Origin: Kingdonia uniflora
Taxonomy: Eukaryota > Streptophyta > Magnoliopsida > Ranunculales > Circaeasteraceae
Direction: 5' to 3'
DNA length: 64,000 nt
Assembly: GCA_014058105.1 (NCBI GenBank)
Contig: JACGCM010000715.1
Coordinates: 4,340,001-4,404,000, forward strand
The translations under genes and the position numbers were made by a program. Below are positions 10,510 to 20,795 of this stretch, piece after piece; within the stretch, counting starts at the first letter, position 1, and each line of letters begins with the position of its first letter. The notes under the pieces are model-generated. The model was not told the DNA's origin. It did not search any database and worked only from the letters and a program-made list of their open reading frames with translations.

Positions 10510-12526
10510 TCATATCGGTGCAGTTACGCCTTCTTCCTCTACAGATCCCCCAGTACCAACACCTTCAACGGCCTCATTCGAACCTTCGACAACCAAACCA
10601 TCAACAGTTCCACCACTGGGAGCTCCAATAAGAGAAGTCTCCACACCACCTCAAGTACTTCCAACTGCTTCATCAATAACATTTGCCTCTCCTTCCATCA
10701 TCTGCAACTCATCTCCTTCAGCCAGTTCTAGAGAAAGAGGGTAAGGTTCCAACGTATCGGGATCATACCCCTTCTCGTCTATAAAATTTTTCAACTTAAT
10801 ATTTACCTTACATTCGCCATCATACTGCCGCTGGAAATTTACCCTCTGTTCTGCTTTCTCCCTCTCCTTAGCCGCAAGCTTCGCAGACTACTCCCGCTCT
10901 TGCCTCGACCGCTGAAGCTTGAGCCTCTCATCATACGAGTCAGTAAGTGCCTCCAGATCTTGCTTCAACTTCTTGACTTCGGAGAACAATGATGCCTCAG
11001 TTCCCTGAGAAAGATCCAGACTTTCCTCTTCTTGCCACAATTTCCCTTTTACTGACTTCTTCACCTTATTGAACGATCGCACCTAAGCCCCCGTCTGCTA
11101 AAATATTCAAGCAGTCAGTGCACTTTAAAACTTGAATACTTTTAAAGAAAGCTCAGAATGTTACAAAAGAAATCCATATATAGTTACCTGAAACATATGC
11201 CTCTTTATTTCCTTTGAAGCCTTGTCTGGGTCCTTTTCGCAGAGCTCGACCATCGAAGCCTATTTAGCCACCGCTTGTTTCCGTCGTTCAGTCTCCGTTA
11301 TCTCTTCATCCTGATAATTCCTTGGCAGCTCTTCCCCTTCCATTTCTTTTTGACCCTTCGAAACACCTTCGTCCCTCTTTCTCTTCGATGGCTCCGGCCT
11401 AACGGGTACGCCTCGAAGTTGGGAATCTGCCTTCTTCCTCCTTTGCCTCTTAACTCTGAGACTGTCAAACATAAAATGTACCCAATCTTTACTAGCCTCG
11501 AGCAAAGTATCAATATAATTTATCAGATTGTTCCAAGATGAACTCTTCGGACCTACAGAACAAAACAAGAAAATAATCATCATCCATTCCATACATACGT
11601 CAACAATAACCCTTCGACAAAAACTTACTTTCATTATATACCCTATGATGAAATTTATAAGGATCATCCTTCTCTAAATTCTTGTAGTTGCCCCTTATTA
11701 CCAATAAATCTTTATTCCACTCTCGACCCGTCGAACACAGATCAAAGAACCAAGGCTTCGAGTGGAGCATTAATGATGACCTTCAATTCCCCACCACAAA
11801 AACTCAATAAACAACCTTTCCAATTTCCTAGACGTAACCGATTCCTCTGTACCTGTATTCAAACTACATTCCCAAGGACTTCGAGTGGAGCAAACCTCTA
11901 ACATCAAACATTCGACAATTATAACCCTCGATCATCGTTACCTTCGATCATATCATTATACCTCGATACCACCTACAACTCGATGACATACATGTGCTAA
12001 GCATGCCTATAAGAGTATTTGTCTATGATAATCTACATTATCAATTAGACACAGTAAAACAAGTTTTAAAAAAATAACATCTCCATTTTAATATCCGATT
12101 GAAAAAATAGATTACATTCCTACTACCACCCCCAAGAAAAAATCCCAAAAAAATAAATAATATACAAAGATACAAATTTTTACCACATCAACCAGTAACC
12201 CTACTCCCAGAAGGACCAGCTTCGTTTGCCGCACTCTATTCCTCTTCCTCCTCTTCTGCACAAACAAGATATTCGGCTAATGCTGACAGAAAGAGATAGC
12301 GTTTCTCTGTAGTTGAAAAATCATACTTGAAACGGTCCCAAAGATAGGCGTATGGCTCCCCATTGATGAATTCTCCAACCTCTTCCTCCACCAGTTTGGG
12401 CATATCCCAGTCTGGATCACGATGCCTAAAAAATTTAATAGGAAGCTCACCAGTCTTCCACCCTACACGACGGTCCCGGGCAAACCCCATCCTCTTTTGA
12501 TATCGCATGTTGGGCGTACTATCCAT
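10510..12526 (-). pseudogene. Tat1 antisense extra ORF, spliced, coiled-coil protein
   Basis: An extra gene is read opposite to gag-pol. Exon 1 starts at 12526 (MDSTPNMRYQKR; an in-frame Met 23 codons upstream is possible), contains GWKTGELPIKFFRHRD and ends in a poly-Glu run near 12236, with a tail EAGPSGSRVTG after one stop. Exon 2 (11552-11188) follows a TTCTGTAG acceptor and holds KDWVHFMFDSLRVKRQRRKK, a basic nuclear-type stretch (SKRKRDEG), and Glu-rich helices. A CAG|GTAAC donor and TTTAGCAG acceptor bound a 93-bp intron (11187-11095). Joining them keeps the frame. Exon 3 (11094 down to 10510) holds a coiled coil (FSEVKKLKQDLEALTDSYDE, then SAKLAAKEREKAEQ) and an acidic Gly/Val-rich end. 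In-frame stops at three or four places break it. Function unknown; Tat elements of other plants are known to carry extra ORFs in either direction. Confidence 0.65.
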
Positions 12527-12765
12527 AAAGATTTCAGAATATGTAATGAAGAAAGAAAAGAATGAAAAGAAGCAAGTTATTCCATATCCCTGCACAATAA
12601 CCCATACTTATAGCCTTCACTTTATTTATTACCCTATAACCACTTATACCTCTTAATTACCCTCTTTTATTACTTACCCAAAAACCAACAGTCAAACTGC
12701 TCAGATTCCAAGACTGAACAGTCTTCTCAGCGAACGCCTCTTTACCTGGCTTCGAGACCCTCACT

Positions 12766-12778
12766 GAGAGGAGGCGAA
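12766..12778 (+). promoter_or_regulatory. Tat1 polypurine tract
   Basis: The purine-rich run GAGAGGAGGCGAA ends directly before the TG of the 3' LTR. It is the position where plus-strand DNA synthesis primes in LTR retrotransposons. Confidence 0.7.
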
Positions 12779-13476
12779 TGTAGAAGCCAACTCGCAGCCT
12801 CCGACCCCCCAAATACTCGAAGCCTACATTGCAACCTACTCAAATATATCGAAGCCTACTCGATCCCTAAATTAGATTTCCAGAGATCCCCTGAAGACGA
12901 AGCTTCGACACCAGGCAGAGCCTCGAGGACGGACTAATACATCGCAGCATATACCCTTTGACCATATCTGTACATGGTCGAAATACGATGGGACAAGCAG
13001 CCAGCTCACTAGAGAAGATGGCGCATTAATTGGTCCTGCAGCTACAGTGACAGAGACATCTTCAATAAATGTTGCAGTGACAGAGCATACATGACCGGTG
13101 CCCATACTCCGCCGGGATTTCCTGACAGTAATCATGTAAGCCTGACCCACACTTGGTGACTCAGCTTCCTATGATTCTATAAATAGGAGGGATGGGAAAC
13201 CAAGTGGGGGTTAGAAAAATTACCTCTAGCCCCTTGCATTTTACCTTCGATCGCCCTCTAAAGCCCAGTGTTCGAACCTTCAAATTACTCATCAGTAATA
13301 TAATCTATCTTAATAATCCACATCAGAGGTCACAGAGTGTCACATTCGGGCCTCTACGCAAGCATTTATCTCTAATTTGTTCCTACTTTAGGCCATTTAC
13401 TTGTATCCCTCTGATAGAAGGTTAACCCCATGTTATAAGAGCCAACTTCCCCTCTAAAAGGAGTTAGGCCCCGACA
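12779..13476 (+). repeat. Tat1 3' LTR
   Basis: Runs from TGTAGAAGCC to CCCCGACA and pairs with 3603-4300. It is followed at 13477-13481 by CTGTT, the right copy of the target site duplication. The TATA box is conserved near 13177-13186. An LTR here could also drive readthrough into the right half of the Harbinger transposase. Confidence 0.92.
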
Positions 13477-13481
13477 CTGTT

Positions 13482-14426
13482 AGTCGCAACTTCAACTCTA
13501 TTTTGGATGCTACTGTTTATCTTGCACCAAAATTATTGTGGCTTATTAACCCTGATACTCCAAAGGAGATCTTAAATGATCCAAGATTTTTTTCCAATAT
13601 TTTAAGGTTAGAATTTTAATAAAGATTTGAATTTTAATAAGGAGTGTGGTGGCAATAAATGGCATGCACATCCCAGCGCTTTTAAACGCTGATGATCAGG
13701 GAGCTTTTCACAATCAAAAAGGGAGTATTACGCAAAATGTTTTAGCCGCATGTTTATTTAATTTGAGATTTTAGTATGTTTTGGCGTGTTGGGAAGGTTC
13801 GGCTTCAGACTCACGTGTACTACAGTCAGCTTTGACAATAGAAGATAAGCTTCAAATCCCTGAGGGTATAAGTTATTAAGCGTACTAGTAGCATCAAATT
13901 AAAATCGAATATATACTAAATTTATTTATATATATATATAAGAAAATTCTATCTCATCGATACAGGTTTTGCAGACATACAAGGTTTTCTTACGCCATTT
14001 TGTGGTGTTAAATATCACTTAAGCAAATTCGTGGCCGATGATAATCCAAGAAATGCAAAGGAGTTATACAAACACCGACACTCACCGGCCAAAAATGTCT
14101 TAGAACGTATTTTTGGCATATTGAATGCCTGCTTTTCTATATTAAGAATTACTCCCTCTTACCCATTTAAAACACAGGTGAAGATTGTTATTGTATGTTG
14201 TATTATACATAACCACATAATAAGGGAGAACAAGAATGATCAGTTATTCTGTGAAATGCAAGAAGATGATAGTAAAGATGAAGATGAAGAAAATCAAGTG
14301 CAAATGCAAGGAACTAGGGGTACTTCACGAATGGCACAACAAGAAACTTCAATTCAATAGAGAAAAGCAATTTCTAATGTAATATAGAATGATGAGCAAA
14401 GTGAAGAAAGCGAAGAAGGTGAATAA
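13482..14426 (+). pseudogene. Harbinger transposase, C-terminal part (DDE domain)
   Basis: This continues the transposase broken at 3602. It starts SRNFNSILDATVYLAPKLL, then DPRFFSNIL. A short duplication of GAATTTTAATAA near 13610-13640 shifts the frame. The first catalytic block should read AIDGTHI but is AINGMHI (AAT at 13658-13660). The second block GSASDSRVL and the Glu block AKNVLERIFGILNACFSIL are intact. An AT-rich stretch from about 13866 to 13942 with GT and AG ends looks like a short intron; after it KFYLIDTGFADIQGF and KYHLSKF resume. The frame ends in an acidic tail (SEESEEGE) with two stops inside. With the first catalytic residue lost, the enzyme would be inactive even if repaired. 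Confidence 0.83.
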
Positions 14427-14700
14427 CAGAAATTTAGTTTTCTTAAAAACAATTTGAATATTAATGTAATAAGTAATATTACAATCACTTACATGTATTG
14501 ATGTTTTTAATAAATTTAATTTTAGTATTTTATTAGAAAAAATTAAAATTAATTATAAGAATTGGTTTACGATACAAGTATCCAAACAACATACAAGTCA
14601 AAACTAGGATAACAGGTAAAAATGACCAAATAACATATAAACTAAACTAGTTCAAGTTTATACATATCCAGTATAGGCCAGCTAGGTTTATACTTGGCTG
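14427..14700. other. Harbinger 3' untranslated and subterminal region
   Basis: AT-rich sequence between the transposase stop and the right terminal repeat. Near 14674-14706 it contains GGCCAGCTAGG and TTGGCTGGCC, whose GGCCAGC and GCTGGCC ends are complementary and may form a subterminal hairpin. No gene is seen. Confidence 0.5.
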
Positions 14701-14730
14701 GCCCAAAAATTTAAGTATCCAAACAGCCCC
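14701..14730 (-). repeat. right terminal inverted repeat of the Harbinger
   Basis: The end reads GTATCCAAACAGCCCC. Plant PIF/Harbinger elements commonly start GGGGCTGTTTGG or GGCCTGTTTGG. No matching left repeat is found between base 1 and 3239. The three bases after it are TAT, not the usual TTA/TAA, so the exact border may be one or two bases off. Confidence 0.6.
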
Positions 14731-14871
14731 TATATATCTCGATATATTAAAACCCTTAAATCTCGATTTAAAACTCTTGGATTCTTCAATTTGCTATCCG
14801 AAAGGTGTGAGAGAGAGATGTGGAAAAAGATCAGATCTGTATATTGATGCAGGTCCTAAGCTTAAAGGTAT

Positions 14872-15586
14872 TGTTAGAATTGTTTTAGCTTCAAAATATG
14901 GCTTTAAATATTTTATCCCATGTTGGAAATAAAAAGTAATTTTTATTAGTTTTATATCTTTATTGCTTAGTTGGATTTAAAATCTACTCTAGGAGTGCGT
15001 ACACTCAAGTGAGAAGCTTTACATCGAGTGTGACTCGCGCACGTGCATGGGCGAATGGGCATTTAAGGCACATTTACGTGCCTTTTGGCATTTTATTAGG
15101 CGCACTTTTTACGCTTGCCGCGGTCGTGGGGCATGGGCTTAGTGGGCATGGGTCTGGAACGAACAACCTCTTGGACTTCTATGTCTGTTAGAGTCTGTAA
15201 CAGGTTATATCATTATTGGGAATTAAGTGTGACTTATTAATACTTATGTATTAATTAAGCTGTTTTAGAACTGGACAGTTTTTAGACACTTATTTATAGA
15301 GTTCTCTTATGTGAGTAAGACACAGAGAAAAACAAATAAGTTCTTTTTTTTTTCTCAATTTCTTTCTTTTCACTTTTGGGCAATGAGGAAAGGTGAAAAC
15401 AACTTGATCACTTTGTGCAGTGCAAGCACATAATGATAGATCGGGTCTAGCTTGGTTGAATCCCGGAGATAGTGCTGCTGAGTTCTCTTGAACCTTTGGA
15501 GAGGCTTCGACTATCTTCAAGAAGCACTTGCGCGCCTCCTTGCTTGTTTCGGTATATTGTTTTCTTTTGGTAAAGATTAGTTCTTT
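14872..15586 (+). repeat. copia 5' LTR, right end deleted
   Basis: It aligns with 20061-20770 along its whole length, including GGAAATAAAAAGTAATTT, the GC-rich block with GCACGTGCATGGGCGAATGG, and TTATTTATAGAGTTC, a TATA-like motif near 15288. The alignment ends at about 15586. The terminal TTTGAATTTTCCTAACA of the 3' LTR and a primer binding site are missing here. Two minus-strand frames inside both LTRs are mirror shadows, not genes. Confidence 0.85.
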
Positions 15587-15599
15587 TGGTGAAGATTGC

Positions 15600-16530
15600 A
15601 TTCAATTTGAAGATAAGTCAAACAATTTGGCCTCTGAATTTAACTCTTTGGCTATTGTACCAACCAATTCGATGGGATTATTTTCAAATGACTCAAACCG
15701 TTTTGATGGAAAGAATTTTTATCGCTGGGAGGATAAGATGGTATTTTTGCTGAAATAACTCAAAATTTGTTATGTTCATTCTGATATTTGTCCCACTACA
15801 CCTGCTGAATCTATGTCTGATGCTGCTAAAAAGGCTCTAGAGAAAATTCAGAAATGGAAAGATGATGACTATTTGTGTCATCACCATATTCTAAATTCTC
15901 TTATTGATGCTCTATATAATCAGTTTAAAAAAAAGACCAATAATGCAAAAGACTTATGAGAAGGTATTAGGACTGTGTATGTTGCTGATGAAACTAGCAC
16001 TAACAAATTTCAAGTCAGTAACTACATAGACTATGTTATGGTTGATTCTAAACCGATTGTAGAGCAGGTACAGGAATTTCAAGTTTTTGCTGACTCAATT
16101 GTTTCTGCTGGGATGAAAATTGATGCAAACTTTCATGTGAGTATAATTATTTCCAAGTTGCCTCTTGCTTTGAAAGATTACAAAAAGAAAATGATGCACA
16201 AGAAAGAGGATATTACTCTGGATGATCTTCTTTATCATCTACGGGTTGAAGAAGAATCTCATAATTGTGAAAAGGTAACTGAAAAGACTAATGATGGTAC
16301 TATAAAAGCACATGTTGTTGAATCTGCAGGTTCAAAGAAGGCTGAAGGGCAAAAGAAATATTCAAAGAATAATTTCAAACCGATAAAGAAAGACTTCAAG
16401 AAGAAGCCAGGAACCAAACAAAATGGAGACAAAAAGAAATCTTATTGCTATATATGTGGAAGGCCTAGCCATTTTGCAAGAGATTTTCGTTTCAGAAAGG
16501 GCAAACAGCATGAAGAAGATAAATTAATTG
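15600..16530 (+). pseudogene. copia gag with damaged zinc knuckle
   Basis: Gag starts near 15666 (MGLFSNDSNRFDGKNFYRWE), typical of the copia gag N-terminus. Stops after VFLLK (a likely Gln codon) and after NAKDL (a likely Trp codon) split it. From 15975 on the frame is open: QVSNYIDYVMVDSKPIVEQV, VSIIISKLPLALKDYKKKM, DDLLYHLRVEEE, a Lys-rich linker, then the nucleic-acid-binding knuckle CYICGRPSHFARDF. The knuckle should be Cys-Cys-His-Cys; the last Cys reads Phe, so zinc binding would fail. Gag forms the particle in which reverse transcription occurs. Confidence 0.85.
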
Positions 16531-17950
16531 CGATGGTGTCTGAAGTGAATATGGTTGGAGAAGAAGTGGATTGGTGGATCGATTCGGGTGCAACAAAGCA
16601 TATTTGTTGTGACAAGAATATGTTCGTGACTTATGAACCTGTGGGGGATGGGATGCACGTCTACATGTGTAATTCTTCAACTTCCAAGATCTCAAATTCA
16701 CATCTGGGAAGACCTTCACCTTAACTGAAGTTTATCACGTTCCAGAGATTCGCAAGAACTTAGTTTCAGTCAGCCTCTTCAGTTCTCATGGTTTCAAAAG
16801 TGTCTTTGAATCTGATAAAATGATCCTTACAAAAAATGGCAATTTTTTGGGTAAGGGTTATTCTGTTTCTGGAATGTTTAAATTGAATGTAATGAATGAA
16901 TCCATTTTTACGTATATTCTTGAGTCCACTAAGCTGTGGCATGGTAGATTGGGCCATGTAAACTATAAATCGATTCAATCGATGGCAAGTAATGGATTAA
17001 TTCCAAAACGCAATTAGACTCACGAAAAATGCATAATATGCAGCAAATGTAAAGTTACTAGAGCCTCTTTTAGATCTATCAAGAGATCATCAAAGGTTTT
17101 AGATCTTGTACATTCAAACATTTGTGAGATGATGGATGTTCTGTCCAGAAATGAAAAAAGATATTTAAGAACTTAAGATGAAGCCTTGGACAAGTTTGAA
17201 ACGTACAAAGATGAAGTCGAGAACTTTCACAATTGCAAGATAAGGACTCTTAGGACCGATAGAGGGGGAGAGTACACATTCACGGGTTCGCAAAAATTTT
17301 GTGAAGCTGAAGGGGTGCACCATCAAATGTCTATTCCAAGGACGCCAGAACAGAACGACATTGTAAAACGGAAGAATAAAACTATTACAAAAATGGTTAA
17401 TACCATGCTTATCAGTTCAGGTGCTCCATCTAATCTATGTGGTGAAGCTCTTCTTTCGTCGTGTCATATTTTGAATCGGGTTACTCATAAAGCAATTTGA
17501 AAGACTCCTTATTAAGTATGGAATGGGAGAAAGCCTAACTTGAATTATCTCAAAGTCTGGGGATGCTTAGCTCAAGTCAACTTACCACATGTTCAGTTTC
17601 CAAAAGTTGGACCGTGAGGGTTGGATGATGTCTTTGTTAGTTATTCTATGAGTAGCAAGGCTTGCAGATTACTGAATTTGGAATCTCCAGTACCTTACTC
17701 AATTATTGAGTCAACAAATGTTGATTTCTTTGAGAACATCTTTCCGCTTAAGAAGGATAAGGAAACTGTGGGGGTTGAGTCTTCGAGTTCACACAAGAGA
17801 AGCAATGCAACTATTGTACCGGTGGAACCTCGTAGAAGTGTTAGACCTCGCATACCTAGCAACTTTGGTCCCGATTATGCTCTTATGGCGAAAAAGGATC
17901 CTAGTACTTATTATGAGGTAATGAGTTTGAATGACGCAATTTTCTAGAAG
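16531..17950 (+). pseudogene. copia protease and integrase
   Basis: The protease active site is visible as WWIDSGATKHIC (about 16567-16600) and is intact. A frameshift near 16715 leads to FTLTEVYHVPEIRKNLVSVS. The GAG-pre-integrase zinc region reads LWHGRLGHVNYKSIQSM (about 16935-16985), followed by CSKCK. The integrase core is damaged. The first catalytic block is HSNIC instead of HSDxC (17117-17119), the segment after it with the DDYSRY motif is deleted, TDRGGEY holds the second Asp, and the Glu block reads NDIVKRKNKTI with Lys for Glu (17366-17368). The C-terminal end (SSHKRSNATIVPVEPRRSVR) runs on to about 17950. It cannot insert DNA. Confidence 0.85.
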
Positions 17951-19498
17951 GAAGCAGCTGATGATGAGATTCACTCTATAATGTTCAACAATACATAGAC
18001 ATTAGTGCATCTACCCTCGGGGAGCAAACCGATTGGATGTAAGTAGATATTCAAGAGGAAACTTAGACCTGACGGCTCAATTGATAAGTACAAGGCTCGT
18101 TCGGTTGCAAAAGGATACAAGTAACGAGAGGGTTATGATTTCTTCGATACGTATGCACCTGTGGCAAGAATCTCCACAATAAGACTAATGATAGCTATTG
18201 CATCATTGAACAATCAGGTCATACATCAGATGGATGTGAAGACCGCTTTTCTGAATAGAGATCTTGACAAAAAAAATTATATGGTTCAGCCAGAAGGTTT
18301 TGTTCTGGAAAATAATAAGAAAAATGTATGTAAGCTGATTAAATCTCTTTATGGACTAAAACAAGCTCCTAAGAAGTAGCATGACAAGTTCAGAACAATG
18401 TTGATTACTAATGGTTTTCATGTTAATGGTGGGGATATCTGTGTCTATAGCAAGTTTAATGGCAGCAGTGGAGTCATTATATGTCTTTATGTCGATGACA
18501 TGCTTATCATTGGAACCGACAATGACCAAGTCATAAATGCAAAGAATTTCTTGTCTTCAAAGTTTGATATGAAGGATCTTGGCGAGGCTGATGTAATTTT
18601 GGGTTTTGAAATTATCAGGAGCAACAATGGGATAGCTCTTACGCAATCCAAATACATCGAAAAGGTTTTGCGAAGATTTAATCAATATGAGTCTAAACCT
18701 TCTCCTACTCCATTTGATCAAAGCATAAAATTGTAGAAGAATGCAGGTAAACCTATAGCTCAACTTGAGTACTCCCAAATTATTGGTAGTTTAATGTATG
18801 CTATGCATTGTACAAGACCCGATCTTGCATATGCAGTTGGCAAATTAAGCAGGTACACAAGTAACCCAGGTAAAGAGCATTGGGATGCACTATACAGAGT
18901 TTTAAGGTACCTTAAGGGTACAATGGGTTATGGGATACATTATCGGAGACATCTGGCTGTACTTGAAGGGTATTGTGATGCGACTTGGAACTCGAATCCA
19001 GACGAGTCAAAATCGGTTACTGCATGGATTTTTTCCTTAGCTGGAGGTGCGATCTCCTGGAGATCCAAAAAACAAACATGCATAACTTATTCCTCTATGG
19101 AATCGGAGTTCATTAGTCTATCTTGTACAGGAGAAGAGGTTGAGTGGCTGAAATTAGTGTTGTTTGATATTCCCATCTGAAAAAAGCCTGTGCCGGCAAT
19201 CACAATCTATTGTGATAATCAGGCTGCATTACTGCGAGCATACAATGAGACTTGTAATGGGAAATCAAGACAGATTTGTCTGAAACATAATCATGTCAGG
19301 GGGATTATTAAGAATAGAGTCATGACCGTTCAATATGTGAAGTCCACAGAAAATTTGGCAGATCCTCTATCAAAAGGCCTTGGGAGAGACATGATTAGTT
19401 TGACATCGAGGGGAATAGGATTGAAAGTCTGTACATATTTTCTCCGAGTGGAAACCCAACCTGTAGAGGATCCATGGGAAAACAAACTCGTGAGTTAA
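17951..19498 (+). pseudogene. copia reverse transcriptase and RNase H
   Basis: RT blocks run in order: KLRPDGSIDKYKARSVAKGY, YDFFDTYAPVARISTIR, HQMDVKTAFLNRDL, VCKLIKSLYGLKQAPKK, then ICLYVDDMLIIG with the catalytic YVDD intact (about 18485-18510), MKDLGEADVILGFEI, and QSKYIEKVLRRF. RNase H follows: GSLMYAMHCTRPDLAYAVG, RYLKGTMGYGIHY, EGYCDATWNSN, SMESEFISLS, TIYCDNQAAL and KNRVMTVQYVKS, ending near 19498. Stops fall after REGYK upstream, after QAPKK (18377), at 18736 and at 19178; most fit Gln or Trp codons changed by a single transition. This is the best preserved part of the element. Confidence 0.88.
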
Positions 19499-20060
19499 CA
19501 ATTTGTAGTAAACACTTCTCTTTATTTAAAGTCCTATTCTTATGGTTCTCGTGTTTTTTATTCTGTAAAATGTGTAAGGCTAGGATTATTCTCTTAATGA
19601 GTTTAAAAGATCCATTTGGATTTGAGTGTTTACAGATCACTCTTGGTAAACTCACCTCTCTAAGTATAAAATCTAGTCAGTTCCTATGAGATGACAGACT
19701 GTCTCTAGAGCACTTAGTAGAAAGGGATTAAGCAGAGACTTTAAAGTGCTGAGCTCAAAAGTTATTTGTTTCGATGAAAATTATGTGTGTACGGCATGTC
19801 ATGTTTATCAAATAAGATTATTAGTTAAAGGCTTAAATCTACTAATATTTTCTATCAATTATAGCTCAAGGGCACTCCACTAACTTTTGACATGATAAAC
19901 TTAGACATGCTTTACAATGTATAGGTTCCAGTCCACAAGACACCTAAACATATGCAAATGATTTTCCTTTACGCCCAAATTTTTATTTATTTGTTTTTGT
20001 TTTATTTAAACTTGTGGGGGAATTATGTTTGTTATTTTTAAATTAAAACAAGTGGGGGAT
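19499..20060 (+). other. copia 3' untranslated region and polypurine tract
   Basis: There is no gene between the RNase H stop and the 3' LTR. The region is AT-rich. The last bases (AAGTGGGGGAT, 20050-20060) form a typical copia polypurine tract, with an earlier partial copy near 20013-20021 (TTGTGGGGG). Confidence 0.75.
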
Positions 20061-20790
20061 TGTTGGAATTGTTTTAACTTCAAAATATGGCTTTAAATGT
20101 TTTATCCCACATTGGAAATAAAAAGTAATTTCTATTAGTTTTTATATCTCTATTGCTTAGTTGGATTTAAAATCTACTCTAGGAGTGTGCGCACTTTAGC
20201 AAGATGCTTCCCATCGAGCGCGGTTCGCACACGCGCGCGTACATGGGTGAATGGGCATTTGAGGCACATTTAGGCACTTTTTGGCATTTTATTAGGCGCA
20301 CTTTGCACGCTTGCCGTGGTCGTGGGGCGAGGGCTTGGGTCTGGAACAGACAACCTCTTGGATTTCTATGTCTGTTAGAGTCTGTAACTGGTTATATCAT
20401 TATTGGGGATTAAGTGCGACTTATTAATACTTATGTATTAATTAAGCAGTTTTAGAACTAGACAGTTTTTAGACTCTTATTTATAGAGTTCTCTTATGTG
20501 AGTAAGACAGAGAAAAACAAACAAATTCTTTTTTTTTCTCAATTTTTTTTTTTTCGTTTTTTGGGCAATGGGGAAAGGTAAAACAAACTTGATCACTTTG
20601 TGCAGTGCAAACACATTGTGATAGAACGGGTCTAGCTTGGTTAAATCCTGGAGATAGTGCTGCTGAGTTTTCTTGCACCTTTGGAGAGGCTTCGACTATC
20701 TTCAAGAAGCGCTTGGGCGCTTCTTGCTTGGTTTGGTATATTATTTTCTTTTGGTGAAGATTAGTTCTTTAATTTTGAATTTTCCTAACA
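20061..20790 (+). repeat. copia 3' LTR
   Basis: A 730-bp LTR from TGTTGGAATTG to CCTAACA, followed by the second GGTAT. Relative to the 5' LTR it keeps its full right end. It also has a longer (GCGC) segment near 20230 and is shorter by about ten bases in the GGGCATGGG part. Confidence 0.92.
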
Positions 20791-20795
20791 GGTAT

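Larger units (their letters stand above)
3603..13476 (+). mobile_element. Tat-lineage Ty3/gypsy retrotransposon, Tat1, full length but defective
   Basis: The element is 9874 bp with two 698-bp LTRs (3603-4300 and 12779-13476), both starting TG and ending CA, and a perfect 5-bp TSD. Gene order is gag, protease, RT, RNase H, second RNase H, integrase. The extra archaeal-type RNase H before integrase is the hallmark of the Tat clade (Ogre/Retand/Tat). After integrase comes a block of about 194-bp tandem repeats, then an antisense spliced ORF before the 3' LTR. Gag, protease and RT carry deletions and frameshifts, so this copy cannot be autonomous. It is the youngest layer at this locus because it interrupts the Harbinger. 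Confidence 0.93.
2001..14730 (+). mobile_element. PIF/Harbinger DNA transposon, split by a Tat retrotransposon
   Basis: Two plus-strand genes typical of PIF/Harbinger lie here: a Myb/SANT-like ORF1 (2123-2989) and a HARBI1-type transposase (3239-3602 and 13482-14426). The transposase is interrupted by a complete LTR retrotransposon at 3603-13476. The right end is a terminal inverted repeat candidate at 14701-14730 ending TCCAAACAGCCCC, as in many plant Harbingers. I could not find its partner (expected to begin GGGGCTGTTTGG) anywhere to the left. The left end is therefore deleted, diverged or outside the window, and the start given here is only the first base after the SUO-like fragment. Without the insertion the visible part is about 2.9 kb. 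Inactive by stops, frameshifts and a catalytic change. Confidence 0.8.
14872..20790 (+). mobile_element. Ty1/copia retrotransposon, full length, defective
   Basis: The element is 5919 bp between two copies of the 5-bp target site GGTAT (14867-14871 and 20791-20795). LTRs start TGTTAGAATTG (14872) and TGTTGGAATTG (20061); the 3' one ends CCTAACA. Gene order is gag, protease, integrase, RT, RNase H, which defines copia. A polypurine tract AAGTGGGGGAT precedes the 3' LTR. Stops replace Gln and Trp codons in many places, and integrase is internally deleted. The 5' LTR has lost its last 25 or so bases together with the primer binding site. Confidence 0.93.

Noticed and set aside
10487..10744. Plus-strand Pro/Ser-rich frame
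   Set aside because: It is the mirror of the acidic end of the antisense gene, which has splice sites and coiled-coil coding; the plus frame has no resemblance.
15290..15601. 103-codon minus-strand frame in the copia 5' LTR (repeated at 20481-20705)
   Set aside because: It is LTR sequence, and the frame is truncated in the second copy.
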